Assembly (NCBI GenBank): GCA_046331245.1
Contig: JAXLRH010000002.1
Location: 434,001 to 498,000 of the forward strand
Source of the DNA: SSF14 sp046331245
GTDB lineage: Bacteria > Actinomycetota > Acidimicrobiia > Acidimicrobiales > Microtrichaceae
Length of the DNA stretch: 64,000 nucleotides
Reading direction: 5' to 3'
The first letter of the stretch is position 1. Each line of letters begins with the position of its first letter. The translations under genes were made by a program, and so were the position numbers. Shown here piece after piece: positions 33,976 through 41,977 of the stretch. The notes beneath the pieces are model-generated. The model saw nothing but the letters and a program-made list of their open reading frames with translations. It ran no database searches and had not been told where the DNA came from.

Positions 33976-34578
33976 GTGTCCACCGCCACTCCGGCCGCTC
34001 GACGGCTGAGCCCCGACGACCGGCGAGCGCAGCTCGTCACCGCCGGCCTCACCCTGCTCAAGTCGTCGCCGCTCGACGCGGTGACGGCCCCAGCGGTCGC
34101 CGCGGCGGCGGGCGTGTCGAAGGGGCTCGTCTTCCACTACTTCCCGAGCCAGCGCGAGCTGCAGGCGGCGATCGCCAACGCGGCGGCCGACGAGCTGCTC
34201 GACATGTTCCGGTCGATCGACGCCGGCCTCGACTACGTGTCGCAGCTGCGGACGGGGCTCGAGGGCTTCATCTCGTACATCGAGCAGCAACCGGAGAGCT
34301 ACGCCGCGATCGCCCGCGACGCCGGCTCCGACGAGCTCATCCGCCAGGTGTTCGAGCGCACCCGCGACGCCATCGTGACGATCGTCGCCGGCGTCGTGGG
34401 CATGGACGAGCCGACGCCGATCATGCGCCTCTACCTACGCGGGTGGATCGCCATGGTGGAGGAGACGACGCTCCAGTGGGTGCTGCACCGTGCCGTCACC
34501 CACGCCGAGCTCGTCGACTACCTGCAGGCCTCGGCGTTCGACCTGGTCGCCCGCGCCCTCGGCGGTCAGACGGGCTGA
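33976..34578 (+). CDS. TetR-family transcriptional regulator
   Basis: Seen: 200 residues; N-terminal HTH (about 10-55) LVTAGLTLLKSSPLDAVTAPAVAAAAGVSKGLVFHYF, then a helical ligand domain (ESYAAIARDAGSDELIRQVFERTRDAIV, YLRGWIAMVEETTLQWV). The KGLVFHYFPSQREL recognition-helix end is canonical. Start is GTG with a TACGCT -10 seven bases upstream, so it is leaderless. Two palindromic sites in the intergenic region point to autoregulation and control of the divergent AurF-like gene. The ligand is not known. Confidence 0.92.
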   Translation: MSTATPAARRLSPDDRRAQLVTAGLTLLKSSPLDAVTAPAVAAAAGVSKGLVFHYFPSQRELQAAIANAAADELLDMFRSIDAGLDYVSQLRTGLEGFISYIEQQPESYAAIARDAGSDELIRQVFERTRDAIVTIVAGVVGMDEPTPIMRLYLRGWIAMVEETTLQWVLHRAVTHAELVDYLQASAFDLVARALGGQTG

Positions 34579-34593
34579 CCCCCAGCGACCGCC

Positions 34594-35097
34594 TTAGTAC
34601 TGCACGTCCAACTTGCCGTGGTCCCAGCTGACGATCTTGTCCACGTGCATCTTCACGCAGACGCGCTTGCGGGCGGCGAACTCGGCGGCGAACTGGAGGT
34701 CCTCCGGCTTCGCGAGGTCCTGGTAGCGGCTGAGCACCGCCTTGCACGACTCGATCACAGTCGGCTCGTCGTCGAGGATCTCGGCGGTCCCCACGAGCTC
34801 GACACCACGGAGCTCGGCGTACTCGTCGCCGGCCTCGACGATGGCGGTGAATCGCGGGTCGCGACGCAGGTTCTGCACCTTCTGGGACTTGCCGAACGTC
34901 TCGATCACGATCTCGCCGGGGCCGAAGCCCACGGCGGGGTCGTAGACGTTCGAGCCGTCGAGGAAGCCGTACCACATGGCCACCAGGTGGATGTTGCCGT
35001 CGGGGCCGAAGCTCGCGATGTTGAGCGTGCGCCGGCCGCCGAGGAACTCGGCGATCTCCTCGGGGGACATCCTGATCAGGTCTCTACGGCTGGGCAT
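34594..35097 (-). CDS. PPOX-fold, pyridoxamine-phosphate-oxidase-like protein
   Basis: Seen: 167 residues; split-barrel pattern with LGGRRTLNIASFGPDGNIHLVAMWYGFLDG, IETFGKSQKVQNLRRDPRFTAIVEAG and ELRGVELVGTAEILDD, as in actinobacterial PPOX-class F420/FMN proteins. It differs from the protein at 17056 in the longer C-terminal part. No substrate can be named. It converges with tetR, 15 bases between the ends. Confidence 0.82.
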   Translation of the reverse strand: MPSRRDLIRMSPEEIAEFLGGRRTLNIASFGPDGNIHLVAMWYGFLDGSNVYDPAVGFGPGEIVIETFGKSQKVQNLRRDPRFTAIVEAGDEYAELRGVELVGTAEILDDEPTVIESCKAVLSRYQDLAKPEDLQFAAEFAARKRVCVKMHVDKIVSWDHGKLDVQY

Positions 35098-35128
35098 GGG
35101 GTCTCCGGGTGGTCGGGCGCTGACGCGC

Positions 35129-35932
35129 TCAGGTGATGTCGGCCTTGAACAGCTCGGGGGCGATCGGGCAGTCGACGAGCGACGCGACGGCGGCCGCGTC
35201 GAGCGGGCCGTCGGGGCCGATCACGACGTCGACGAGCGAGAGCGGCACGATCTCCTCGTCCGCCTCCCAGGGCTCGTCGCTCACGTCCCATCGGGAGACG
35301 AGGGCGTCCCAGACTCGGGTGGGCAGGGCGCGACCCACGCCGACGACGAGCCACACCGGCACGCCCGCGTGGCGGGCAACGGCGGCGGCGGCGAGCGAGC
35401 CCGTCACCGAGAGCGCCGCCTCGACGGATGCGGCTCCGGCCTCGAGCACCAGTACGTCGGCGGTCGCGACCGCAGCGCCGAGCCCGCCGAGCGGCACGTC
35501 GACGGCGTCGATGCCGTGCCCGTCGAGATAGCGCACGAGCGCCGAGCCCTCGTTCAGGCAGTCGACCACGAGGGTCTCGCCACTCCCCCGCTTGATCAGC
35601 GCCTCGGCGACGCCCGACGGCCAGCCGAGCACGGCGACGGTGGCCTCGGGGTCGAGGGCGAGCGCCAACGACCGCGGCGTGGTGTCGTCCTCGACGGCCT
35701 CGACGACGGCGCGCGCCTCGTCGAGCGGCTCGGCCGCACACAGCATCCGGGAGCACAGCCACCACAGGCCACCCGCCGCGATCTGGCGCGACACCACGCG
35801 GCGGCAGGCGGTGACGAGGCCGACGGGGTCGTCGTGGAAGGTCGCCAGCGCCCGGGCGGACTCGACGATGAGCGTCTCCTGGGGTGCGCCCGTCGAGCGG
35901 GCCACGTAGCGGAGGCGCTCGATCGGGTGCAT
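35129..35932 (-). CDS. Initiation-factor-2B-like (eIF2B/MtnA fold) protein
   Basis: Tentative. Seen: 267 residues; the second half has the eIF2B-family order: sugar/nucleotide-binding TVAVLGWPSGVAEALIKRG, VVDCLNEGSALVRYLDGHGIDAV, then DVLVLEAGAASVEAALSVTGSLAAAAVARHAGVPVWLVVGVGR, matching the 'GAdavl..Ga.vN..Gt..lA..A...~vPfyv' pattern of eIF2B subunits and ribose-1,5-bisphosphate or methylthioribose-phosphate isomerases. The catalytic Cys/Asp of the isomerases are not clear, so a non-enzymatic role is possible. A TAGAGT hexamer lies 9 bases before the ATG. Confidence 0.5.
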   Translation of the reverse strand: MHPIERLRYVARSTGAPQETLIVESARALATFHDDPVGLVTACRRVVSRQIAAGGLWWLCSRMLCAAEPLDEARAVVEAVEDDTTPRSLALALDPEATVAVLGWPSGVAEALIKRGSGETLVVDCLNEGSALVRYLDGHGIDAVDVPLGGLGAAVATADVLVLEAGAASVEAALSVTGSLAAAAVARHAGVPVWLVVGVGRALPTRVWDALVSRWDVSDEPWEADEEIVPLSLVDVVIGPDGPLDAAAVASLVDCPIAPELFKADIT

Positions 35933-35950
35933 CGGGGTGGACTCTACAGC

Positions 35951-35967
35951 GGGAGGTGACCTCCCGA
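35951..35967. promoter_or_regulatory. 17-base palindrome in a divergent promoter
   Basis: CGGGAGGT-G-ACCTCCCG is a perfect inverted repeat with 8-base arms. A further CCTCCCG half-site follows at about 35974-35980. It lies between the divergent genes at 35932 and 36008, next to both candidate -10 elements (ACTCTA at 35942-35947 on the minus side, TATCTT at 35994-35999). Confidence 0.45.
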
Positions 35968-36007
35968 ATCTGCCTCCCGGGGGTCGCCCGCGCTATCTTC
36001 GACACCC

Positions 36008-36496
36008 GTGACCACCCTTCCTGCCGACCTCGTCCTGCACCCGCTGGGTGGGAAATCACGCACGCTCGACGAGCAGCTGAAGCTGTTCCACCTCGTCGCC
36101 GTCGTGGTCGATCCGTACACCTACGAGAGCTCCTGGCTGCTCGACACCGCCGCCCGCATCCTCCAGGGCTTCGCCGGCGCCGACTGCCGCGTCGCCTGGA
36201 TCGTGACGGCCGACGAGGCAGGGGCCCGCTCCTTCCTCGGCGAGCTGACCGAGCAGGCGCTCACGTTCTGCGATCCCGACCGCGAGTTCGTCAAGGCGCT
36301 CGGCGCGAACACGCTGCCCGCCTTCGTGCACCTCGCGCTCGACCGCTCCGTCGTCGGGCTGGCCGAGGGCTGGAACCCCGACACCTGGCGACCCATCGCC
36401 GAGAACCTCGCCGACATGATGTCGTGGAGCGTGCCGGCGATCGCCGTCACCGGCGATCCGGTGGCCTACGCCGGCACCCCCGCCGTCCCCGCCTGA
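36008..36496 (+). CDS. Thioredoxin-fold-like conserved hypothetical without CxxC
   Basis: Seen: 162 residues; beta-alpha-beta order LFHLVAVVVDPYTYESSWLLDTAARILQGF, CRVAWIVTADEAG, then NTLPAFVHLALD with the Pro at the position of the thioredoxin cis-Pro, and a C-terminal helix. There is no redox CxxC, so if the fold is right it is not a disulfide reductase. No known function. GTG start with TATCTT eight bases upstream (leaderless). Divergent from the eIF2B-like gene across a palindrome; converges with the SDR gene. Confidence 0.5.
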   Translation: MTTLPADLVLHPLGGKSRTLDEQLKLFHLVAVVVDPYTYESSWLLDTAARILQGFAGADCRVAWIVTADEAGARSFLGELTEQALTFCDPDREFVKALGANTLPAFVHLALDRSVVGLAEGWNPDTWRPIAENLADMMSWSVPAIAVTGDPVAYAGTPAVPA

Positions 36497-36524
36497 TCGA
36501 CCGGACCCGGCAGGTCTCGGCCCG

Positions 36525-37301
36525 TCAGCGCGCCGTCCATCCGCCGTCGATCGCCAGGATCTGCCCCGTCACGAACGTCGACGCATCCCCGGCCAGGAAC
36601 AGCAGCGCACCGTCGAGCTCGTGCTCGTCGCCGGCTCGACCCATCGGCGTGTTGCGCTCGACGAACGCCATCGAGGCCGGGTCGCCGAACATGTCGTCCT
36701 CGGTCATCTCGGAGCGGAACCAGCCGGGCGCGATCGCGTTGACGCGGACGCCCTTTCGGCCCCACTGGGCGCCGAGCTCACGGGTGAGGTTCACCACCGC
36801 GCCCTTCGAGGCGCAGTAGGCGGCCTGCTTGATGGGCGCCGCCGCGACGAGCCCCAGCACCGACGCGATGTTCACGATGCTCCCGCGGCCGTGCTCGATC
36901 ATCGAGATGCCGATCTGCTGGGACAGCAGGAACAAGCCGTCGAGGTTGACGGCCATCGTGGCCCGCCAGCGCTCCATCGTCTCGAGCTCGGCCGGGGTTG
37001 GGCCGCCGACGCCGGCGTTGTTCACGAGCACGTCCACGTGACCGGCGACGTCCAGGGCCGCAGCGGCGAGGGCACGCACGTCCTCGTCGACGGCCATGTC
37101 ACAGCCGACCACGACGATGCGGTCGCCCAGCTCCGACGCGAGATCGTCGAGTCGCTCGACACGACGGGCGGCGACCACCACGGTCGCTCCCGCCGCGTGG
37201 AGCACCCGGGCGAACCGCCGGCCCAGCCCCGACGAGGCGCCGGTCACGACGGCCACGCGTCCGTCGAGGTCGTACAGGGCTGCGATGTCGATCTCGTCCA
37301 T
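36525..37301 (-). CDS. Short-chain dehydrogenase/reductase
   Basis: NAD(P)-dependent oxidoreductase. Seen: 258 residues; TGASSGLGRRFA nucleotide-binding motif, LVNNAGVGG, catalytic Ser in SIVNIASVLG, YxxxK as AAYCASKGA, and C-terminal FVTGQILAIDGGWTAR. All catalytic residues are present. It is leaderless: on its strand TAACCT (37315-37310) stands 8 bases before the ATG, interlocked with the -10 of the divergent LLM gene. The substrate cannot be predicted. Confidence 0.92.
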   Translation of the reverse strand: MDEIDIAALYDLDGRVAVVTGASSGLGRRFARVLHAAGATVVVAARRVERLDDLASELGDRIVVVGCDMAVDEDVRALAAAALDVAGHVDVLVNNAGVGGPTPAELETMERWRATMAVNLDGLFLLSQQIGISMIEHGRGSIVNIASVLGLVAAAPIKQAAYCASKGAVVNLTRELGAQWGRKGVRVNAIAPGWFRSEMTEDDMFGDPASMAFVERNTPMGRAGDEHELDGALLFLAGDASTFVTGQILAIDGGWTAR

Positions 37302-37326
37302 GCCGGGCGAGGTTAGGGTCGATTCG
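37302..37326. promoter_or_regulatory. 25-base divergent promoter with interlocked -10 elements
   Basis: AGGTTAGGGT (37310-37319) contains TAGGGT for the plus gene (spacer 7 to GTG 37327) and TAACCT for the minus gene (spacer 8 to ATG 37301). The two hexamers share the central TA. Confidence 0.6.
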
Positions 37327-38691
37327 GTGAAGTTCGGGATCTTCTACGAACACCAGCTGCCACGGCCCTGGGCGCCCGACGACGAGTACCGGTTGGTGCA
37401 GGACGCGCTCACGCAGGTGGAGCTCGCCGACCGGCTCGGCATCCAGTACGTGTGGGAGGTCGAGCACCACTTCCTCGAGGAGTACAGCCACTCGTCGGCG
37501 CCCGAGGTGTTCCTCGCCGCCTGCTCGCAGCGCACCGAGCGGATCCGGCTCGGCCACGGCATCATCCAGACTGCCCCGGCCTACAACCACCCCGCCCGCA
37601 CGGCCGAGCGGTTGGCGATGCTCGACCTCGTGTCGGGTGGACGCGTCGAGTTCGGGTCCGGCGAGTCGTCCTCGGAGGCCGAGCTCGGCGGATTCGGCAT
37701 CGACCAGGCGACCAAGCGCGAGCAGTGGCTCGAGGGCCTCGAGGTCGCCATCCGCTGCATGACCGAGACGCCGTTCGGCGGGCACGAGGGCACCTACTGC
37801 TCGATGCCGCCGCGCAACGTGGTGCCCAAGCCGGTGCAACGGCCGCACCCGCCGCTGTGGGTCGCATGCTCGCGCCGGGACACGATCATGCTCGCCGCCG
37901 AGAAGGGCATCGGCGCGCTGAGCTTCGCGTTCATCGACCCGCCCGAGGCCGGGCGCTGGATGCGCGACTACGAGCAGCGTCTCGCCGGCGCGTGCGTGCC
38001 CGTGGGCCTGGCCGTCAACCCGCAGGTGGCGTGCGTGCTGCCGATGATGATCGCCGACGACGAGACCGAGGCGCTCCGCCGCGGCATCGAGGGCGCCAAC
38101 TTCTTCGGCTACTCGCTCGCCCACTACTACGTCTTCGGCGAGCACACCCCGGCGACCACCGACGTGTGGGAGGAGTTCGTGCGCCGCCGCGACGCGATGG
38201 GGTACTCACCGGAGGCGGCCATCGCCCAGCAGAGCGAGACGCTCGGGGCGAAGATCGCGAGCGGCGACCACACCGGCCTCCGCGGTGCGATCGGCACGCC
38301 CGACCAGGTGCGCGAGTTCCTCCGACGCTACGAGGAGGCCGGCGTCGACCAGGTGATCTTCGTGCTCCAGGCCGGACGCAACCGCCACGACCACATCATG
38401 GAGAGCATCGAGCGGTTCGGCACCGAGATCCTGCCGGAGTTCGCCGAGCGCGACGACGCGCACGTCGCCGATCGCGAGCGGAGGTTCGCCCCGCTCGTCG
38501 AGGCGGCGTTCGAGCGCAAGCGCGCCGCTGCGACCGAGCCCCCGGCCATGCCCGACGACTACGTGATGACCGCGATCCCCAAGGCGATGGTCGACCGGAT
38601 GGACAGCGAGCCCGGTCGCCAGTTCCTCGACAAGATCGCCGACGAGGGCGCCGTCGGCTCGTCGGAGACGCTCGGCTCCCTCCTCACCTGA
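37327..38691 (+). CDS. LLM-class (luciferase-like) flavin-dependent oxidoreductase
   Basis: Seen: 454 residues; VKFGIFYEHQLPRPW start, ADRLGIQYVWEVEHHFLEEYSHSSAPEVFLAACSQRTERIRLGHGI, HPARTAERLAMLDLVSGGRVEFGSGESSS, and GAIGTPDQVREFLRRYEEAGVDQVIF, the bacterial luciferase family. There is an extra ~60-residue C-terminal tail. Known members use FMN or F420; which cofactor is used here is unknown. The GTG start is fixed by TAGGGT seven bases upstream and by the family N-terminus. Upstream in-frame codons lie in the SDR gene on the other strand. Confidence 0.9.
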   Translation: MKFGIFYEHQLPRPWAPDDEYRLVQDALTQVELADRLGIQYVWEVEHHFLEEYSHSSAPEVFLAACSQRTERIRLGHGIIQTAPAYNHPARTAERLAMLDLVSGGRVEFGSGESSSEAELGGFGIDQATKREQWLEGLEVAIRCMTETPFGGHEGTYCSMPPRNVVPKPVQRPHPPLWVACSRRDTIMLAAEKGIGALSFAFIDPPEAGRWMRDYEQRLAGACVPVGLAVNPQVACVLPMMIADDETEALRRGIEGANFFGYSLAHYYVFGEHTPATTDVWEEFVRRRDAMGYSPEAAIAQQSETLGAKIASGDHTGLRGAIGTPDQVREFLRRYEEAGVDQVIFVLQAGRNRHDHIMESIERFGTEILPEFAERDDAHVADRERRFAPLVEAAFERKRAAATEPPAMPDDYVMTAIPKAMVDRMDSEPGRQFLDKIADEGAVGSSETLGSLLT

Positions 38692-38722
38692 GCGGCCGCC
38701 GGGCGAAACTACAGTCGCTGAC

Positions 38723-39151
38723 ATGAGCAACGTCGACGTCGGCCTGTCCCACGTGGCGCTTCCCGTGAGCGATCTCGACGTCAGCCTCGAGTTCTACCGG
38801 CGCTTCGCGAACCTCGAGGTCGTGCACCGTCGCGAGGACCATCCCGGCCACGCGGTCGCGTGGATCTCCGACCTCACCCGTCCGTTCGTCGTCGTGCTCC
38901 TGCAGACCGACCTCCCGTCCGCCGGCGCCAGCCTCGGCGGGTGGGCACACCTGGGCGTCGGCTGCCTCTCACGCGAGGAGGTGGACCACCGCCTCGGCGA
39001 CGCCGCGTCGGCGGGGTTCGAGGTGCTCGGCCCGTGCGACGACGGCCCGCCCGTGGGCTACTGGGGCATCATCGTCGACCCCGACGGGCACAACCTCGAG
39101 GTGGCCTTCGGCCAGCAGGTCGGCGTGGCCGTCGATCACGCGCACGACTGA
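38723..39151 (+). CDS. VOC-superfamily (glyoxalase/dioxygenase-like) protein
   Basis: Seen: 142 residues; one vicinal-oxygen-chelate domain beginning SHVALPVSDLDVSLEFYRRFANLEVVHRRED, with His at the first metal position, AHLGVGCLSREEVDHRL in the second module and IVDPDGHNLEVAFGQQ with the closing Glu. The metal ligand set (His, His, Glu) seems present. Possible roles are glyoxalase, isomerase or resistance protein. Leaderless: TACAGT (38710-38715), spacer 7. Confidence 0.88.
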   Translation: MSNVDVGLSHVALPVSDLDVSLEFYRRFANLEVVHRREDHPGHAVAWISDLTRPFVVVLLQTDLPSAGASLGGWAHLGVGCLSREEVDHRLGDAASAGFEVLGPCDDGPPVGYWGIIVDPDGHNLEVAFGQQVGVAVDHAHD

Positions 39152-39193
39152 CGCCTGGCGATTGGCGCTCGACCGACGCTCGTGTGGGCGGCG

Positions 39194-39697
39194 TCAGATC
39201 ACGTCGAGCGTGGCCACCATCCCCCGCTCGTAATGCCCGATCTCGTGGCACCCGATGAGCAGGTGCGCCTTCTTCGCGAGGCTGTACGTCACGTCGCCGG
39301 TGGCGCCGGCCTCGACCGAGATCACGTTCGGAGCGTTCATCCCCGGGTGCGCCCGCAGGTCGCCGACGTGGAAGGCGGAGAGCTTCGCGGTGACGGTGGT
39401 CGTGGCCATCGACGCCATCATCTGCGCGTGCGCGATCTGCACCGCCTCGTCGCCGATCACGGCTTCGTGCCGCACCGTGCCCTTGTTGATGAACCGAAGT
39501 GTCACCGTCTCGCCGGCCCGGGCGGTGAGCGCCGCCGGCTCGAAGGAGTAGTCCCGCATCACGATCTCGATGAGCCGCGACGGCGTCGTCGAGCCGACGG
39601 CCGTGGTCGGCGATTGCGACGCCGAGCCGCCGTCGTCGGCGCACCCGGCCGTCACGACCGACACGGCGAGCACGACAGCCACAACCACCCGGCGCAT
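39194..39697 (-). CDS. Cupredoxin-domain lipoprotein (chromosomal copy)
   Basis: Predicted extracytoplasmic copper protein. Seen: 167 residues; signal with lipobox VVTAGC; plastocyanin-like domain with first ligand His in GTVRHEAVIG and the ligand cluster IGCHEIGHYERGM (Cys, His, Met) at the end. Its paralog on the metal island (57574-58011) has the same layout and the same IGCHExGHYExGM ending. The ATG overlaps the stop of the SpoU gene (ATGA). Electron transfer or copper buffering are both possible. Confidence 0.85.
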   Translation of the reverse strand: MRRVVVAVVLAVSVVTAGCADDGGSASQSPTTAVGSTTPSRLIEIVMRDYSFEPAALTARAGETVTLRFINKGTVRHEAVIGDEAVQIAHAQMMASMATTTVTAKLSAFHVGDLRAHPGMNAPNVISVEAGATGDVTYSLAKKAHLLIGCHEIGHYERGMVATLDVI

Positions 39698-40305
39698 CAG
39701 CCGAGCTTCCCATGGGTCCGCACCCACGCGTGCATCGCGATGCCCGACGCGACGCCGGCGTTGATCGACCGGGTCGAGCCGAACTGAGCGATCGAACAGG
39801 TGCGCTCGACCGCACGACGGGCGCCCTCGGACAGGCCGGGACCCTCCTGCCCGAACAGCAGCACGCAGTCGAGTGGCAGCTCGGTCGACTCGAGCGGCTC
39901 GGAGCCGGGCAGGTTGTCGATCCCGATGATCGGCAGCGAGCGCTCCCCGCACCACGCCGCGAGCGTGTCGATGTCCGCGTGATGGCGCACGTGCTGGTAG
40001 CGGTCGGTCACCATCGCGCCCCGGCGGTTCCACCGCTTCCGCCCGACAATGTGCACCTCGGCGGCGGCGAACGCGTTGGCGTTGCGGACGACGGTGCCGA
40101 TGTTGAAGTCGTGCTCCCAGTTCTCGATCGCCACGTGGAAGCGGTGCCGGCGACGGTCGAGATCGGCGACGATCGCCTCGACCGTCCAGTAGCGGTAGCG
40201 GTCGACCACGTTGCGACGATCGCCCTCGGCGAGCAGCTCACGGTCGTACACCGGGTCGTCGGGCCACGGCAGCGGGTGCGGGCCAACTCCCACCGGTTCG
40301 GTCAC
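39697..40305 (-). CDS. SpoU/TrmH-family RNA 2'-O-methyltransferase
   Basis: SAM-dependent methylation of tRNA or rRNA ribose. Seen: 202 residues from GTG 40305; motif 1 FNIGTVVRNANAFAAAEVHIVG, motif 2 LLFGQEGPGLSEGARRA, motif 3 STRSINAGVASGIAMHAW, the SPOUT knot. An alternative ATG at 40335 would overlap the divergent chelatase start, so the GTG is preferred. It overlaps the cupredoxin gene downstream by ATGA. The RNA target is unknown. Confidence 0.9.
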   Translation of the reverse strand: MTEPVGVGPHPLPWPDDPVYDRELLAEGDRRNVVDRYRYWTVEAIVADLDRRRHRFHVAIENWEHDFNIGTVVRNANAFAAAEVHIVGRKRWNRRGAMVTDRYQHVRHHADIDTLAAWCGERSLPIIGIDNLPGSEPLESTELPLDCVLLFGQEGPGLSEGARRAVERTCSIAQFGSTRSINAGVASGIAMHAWVRTHGKLG

Positions 40306-40322
40306 GCCGTAAGGTTGGCGCA

Positions 40323-40715
40323 GTGACGAGCACACCCGCCAGCAGCGACCACCCCGCCGCAGCCGACGCCGTCGTGGTGATCGCTCACGGCAGCCGGAGC
40401 GAGGAGGCGAACGACGCCCACCGCGCCACCTGCGCGCTGCTCGCCGAGCGGTCGGGCCGCGTGGTGTCGCCTGCCTTCCTCGAGCTCGCGTCCCCGTCGC
40501 TCGCCGAGGCCGTCACCACCGTCGTCGAGGCCGGCGCCACCGGGGTCGTCGTGCTGCCGTTCTTCCTGTACCCGGGCCGCCACATGCAGCGCGACATCCC
40601 CGCGCTCGTCGACGCCGCCCGGTCCGAGCACCCGTCGGTCGACATCGCCCTCGGGCCGCTGTTCGGCGCCGACCCGGGCGTGATCGACCTGTTGATCGGC
40701 CAGCTCGGCGGCTGA
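40323..40715 (+). CDS. CbiX-like sirohydrochlorin chelatase
   Basis: Seen: 130 residues; VVIAHGSRSEEANDAH with the N-terminal His, then VVLPFFLYPGRHMQRDIPALV with the second His and the conserved FFL.GRH block. A single-domain CbiX/SirB-type chelatase inserts Co or Fe into sirohydrochlorin for cobalamin or siroheme. No other tetrapyrrole genes are in the window. Leaderless: TAAGGT (40310-40315), spacer 7, GTG start. The 129 bases after it (40716-40844) hold no gene or clear hairpin. Confidence 0.85.
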   Translation: MTSTPASSDHPAAADAVVVIAHGSRSEEANDAHRATCALLAERSGRVVSPAFLELASPSLAEAVTTVVEAGATGVVVLPFFLYPGRHMQRDIPALVDAARSEHPSVDIALGPLFGADPGVIDLLIGQLGG

Positions 40716-40844
40716 CGACGATCCGTCCCCGGACGCGGCGGAGGACCGGTGACCTCTCGGTCAACCGGCCCTCGCGCTTCCCCGTCGCCGCGACATCCAT
40801 TCCTTCGACGCGACGGCGGGCCGACCTGAACAAATTCCGGCGAA

Positions 40845-41951
40845 TCAGCGCGTCGACGCGGGATCGCCGTCACCGGGGACGATCACGGCGCGGGCGGCCA
40901 GGGTTCCGGCCTCCATCCGCTCGTACGCGGTGGCCACGTCGGAGAGCGCGAAGCGCTCCGCCTCGACCACCACGCGGCCCTCGCGGGCCAGGCCGACGAC
41001 GGCCTCGACGTGTGCCCGGCTCGACCCCTGGAAGGTGAACACCTCCGCCTCGTGGGGAAGCGTCGGGAACCACGGGCGCGCCAGAGTGCCGCCCGCCGCG
41101 CCAACGAGCGCGAACGCGCCGCCACGGGCCAGCGAGCGGATGCCGCAGTCGATCGACTCGTCGGTGCCGACGATGTCGATGACGCCGTCGACGCCGTCGG
41201 GCCCGGCGATGTCGCGCAGGGCTCGGCGGGTCGACCGGTCGATGCCGTCGACCGAATGGTGGGCACCGAGCGACAGCGCGTGCTCGCGGCGCCCGGCGTC
41301 GCGGTCGACGGCGATGATCTCGACGTCGGCGAGGGCAGCCAGGATCTGCACGGCGAACACGCCGAGGCCGCCGATGCCGAACACCGCGACGGACGGGCGG
41401 CGGCCGGTCGGGTCGGCCAACCCCTGCAGGCGAGCCAGCACCCGCGACACCGCGTGATACGAGGTTGCTCCGGCGTCGGTGAGCGTGCCCGCCGTGGTCG
41501 GATCGAGGTCGCCCAGCGGCACCAGATCGCGCGTCGCGTCGGCGACCACGTACTCGGCGAGCCCGCCGTCGCGCCCGTAGCCCCGGCCCACCATGTTGTC
41601 GGCGCACAGGCTGTCCCGACCGATGCGGCAGTACCGACAGCGGCCGCAGGAGTTTGCCGACATGAGCGCGACGGCGTCACCGACGGCCACGCCCGACACG
41701 CCGTCGCCGAGGGCCGCCACCCAGCCGGCGGCCTCGTGACCCAGGGTGAAGGGCAGGTTCCAGCCGATGGCCTCGCCGATCTCGCGGGTCATGCCCATCA
41801 TGGTGATGTCGGAGTGGCAGAGGCCGTTGCCGGCCACCCGGACCAGCACCTCGCCGGGGCCGGCAACCGGCACCGCGACCCGCACGAGCTCGGGCGGCTG
41901 CTGCCACTCCACCAGACGGAACGCCTGCATCGTCTCGCCTGCTGGTGTCAC
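40845..41951 (-). CDS. Zinc-containing alcohol dehydrogenase (MDR)
   Basis: Seen: 368 residues; catalytic zinc ligands in GLCHSDI and GHEAAGWV, structural zinc CGRCRYCRIGRDSLC, NAD-binding VFGIGGLGVFAVQ followed by Asp (AVDRDAG), so NAD is likely preferred. The start is placed at GTG 41951 because TACCGT (41964-41959) stands 7 bases upstream on this strand; ATG 41930 is an alternative 7 residues in. The longer frame to 42005 would run into the divergent gene. The substrate is unknown. Confidence 0.9.
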   Translation of the reverse strand: MTPAGETMQAFRLVEWQQPPELVRVAVPVAGPGEVLVRVAGNGLCHSDITMMGMTREIGEAIGWNLPFTLGHEAAGWVAALGDGVSGVAVGDAVALMSANSCGRCRYCRIGRDSLCADNMVGRGYGRDGGLAEYVVADATRDLVPLGDLDPTTAGTLTDAGATSYHAVSRVLARLQGLADPTGRRPSVAVFGIGGLGVFAVQILAALADVEIIAVDRDAGRREHALSLGAHHSVDGIDRSTRRALRDIAGPDGVDGVIDIVGTDESIDCGIRSLARGGAFALVGAAGGTLARPWFPTLPHEAEVFTFQGSSRAHVEAVVGLAREGRVVVEAERFALSDVATAYERMEAGTLAARAVIVPGDGDPASTR

Positions 41952-41977
41952 GGCAGCGACGGTAGCAAGCTGATGCG
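41952..41977. promoter_or_regulatory. 26-base divergent promoter with interlocked -10 elements
   Basis: ACGGTAGCAA holds TACCGT for the minus gene (41964-41959, spacer 7) and TAGCAA (41963-41968) for the plus gene (spacer 9, imperfect last base). The two share TA at 41963-41964, as in the pairs at 17034 and 37302. Confidence 0.5.

Noticed and set aside
35076..36059. Long minus-strand frame over the eIF2B-like gene
   Set aside because: Arg-rich composition with no recognisable motif, while the frame at 35129-35932 has family-like order.
40716..40844. Terminator or small RNA after the CbiX-like gene
   Set aside because: Short inverted words (ACCGGT, CCGG) occur but no stem longer than about 6 bp; nothing supported.
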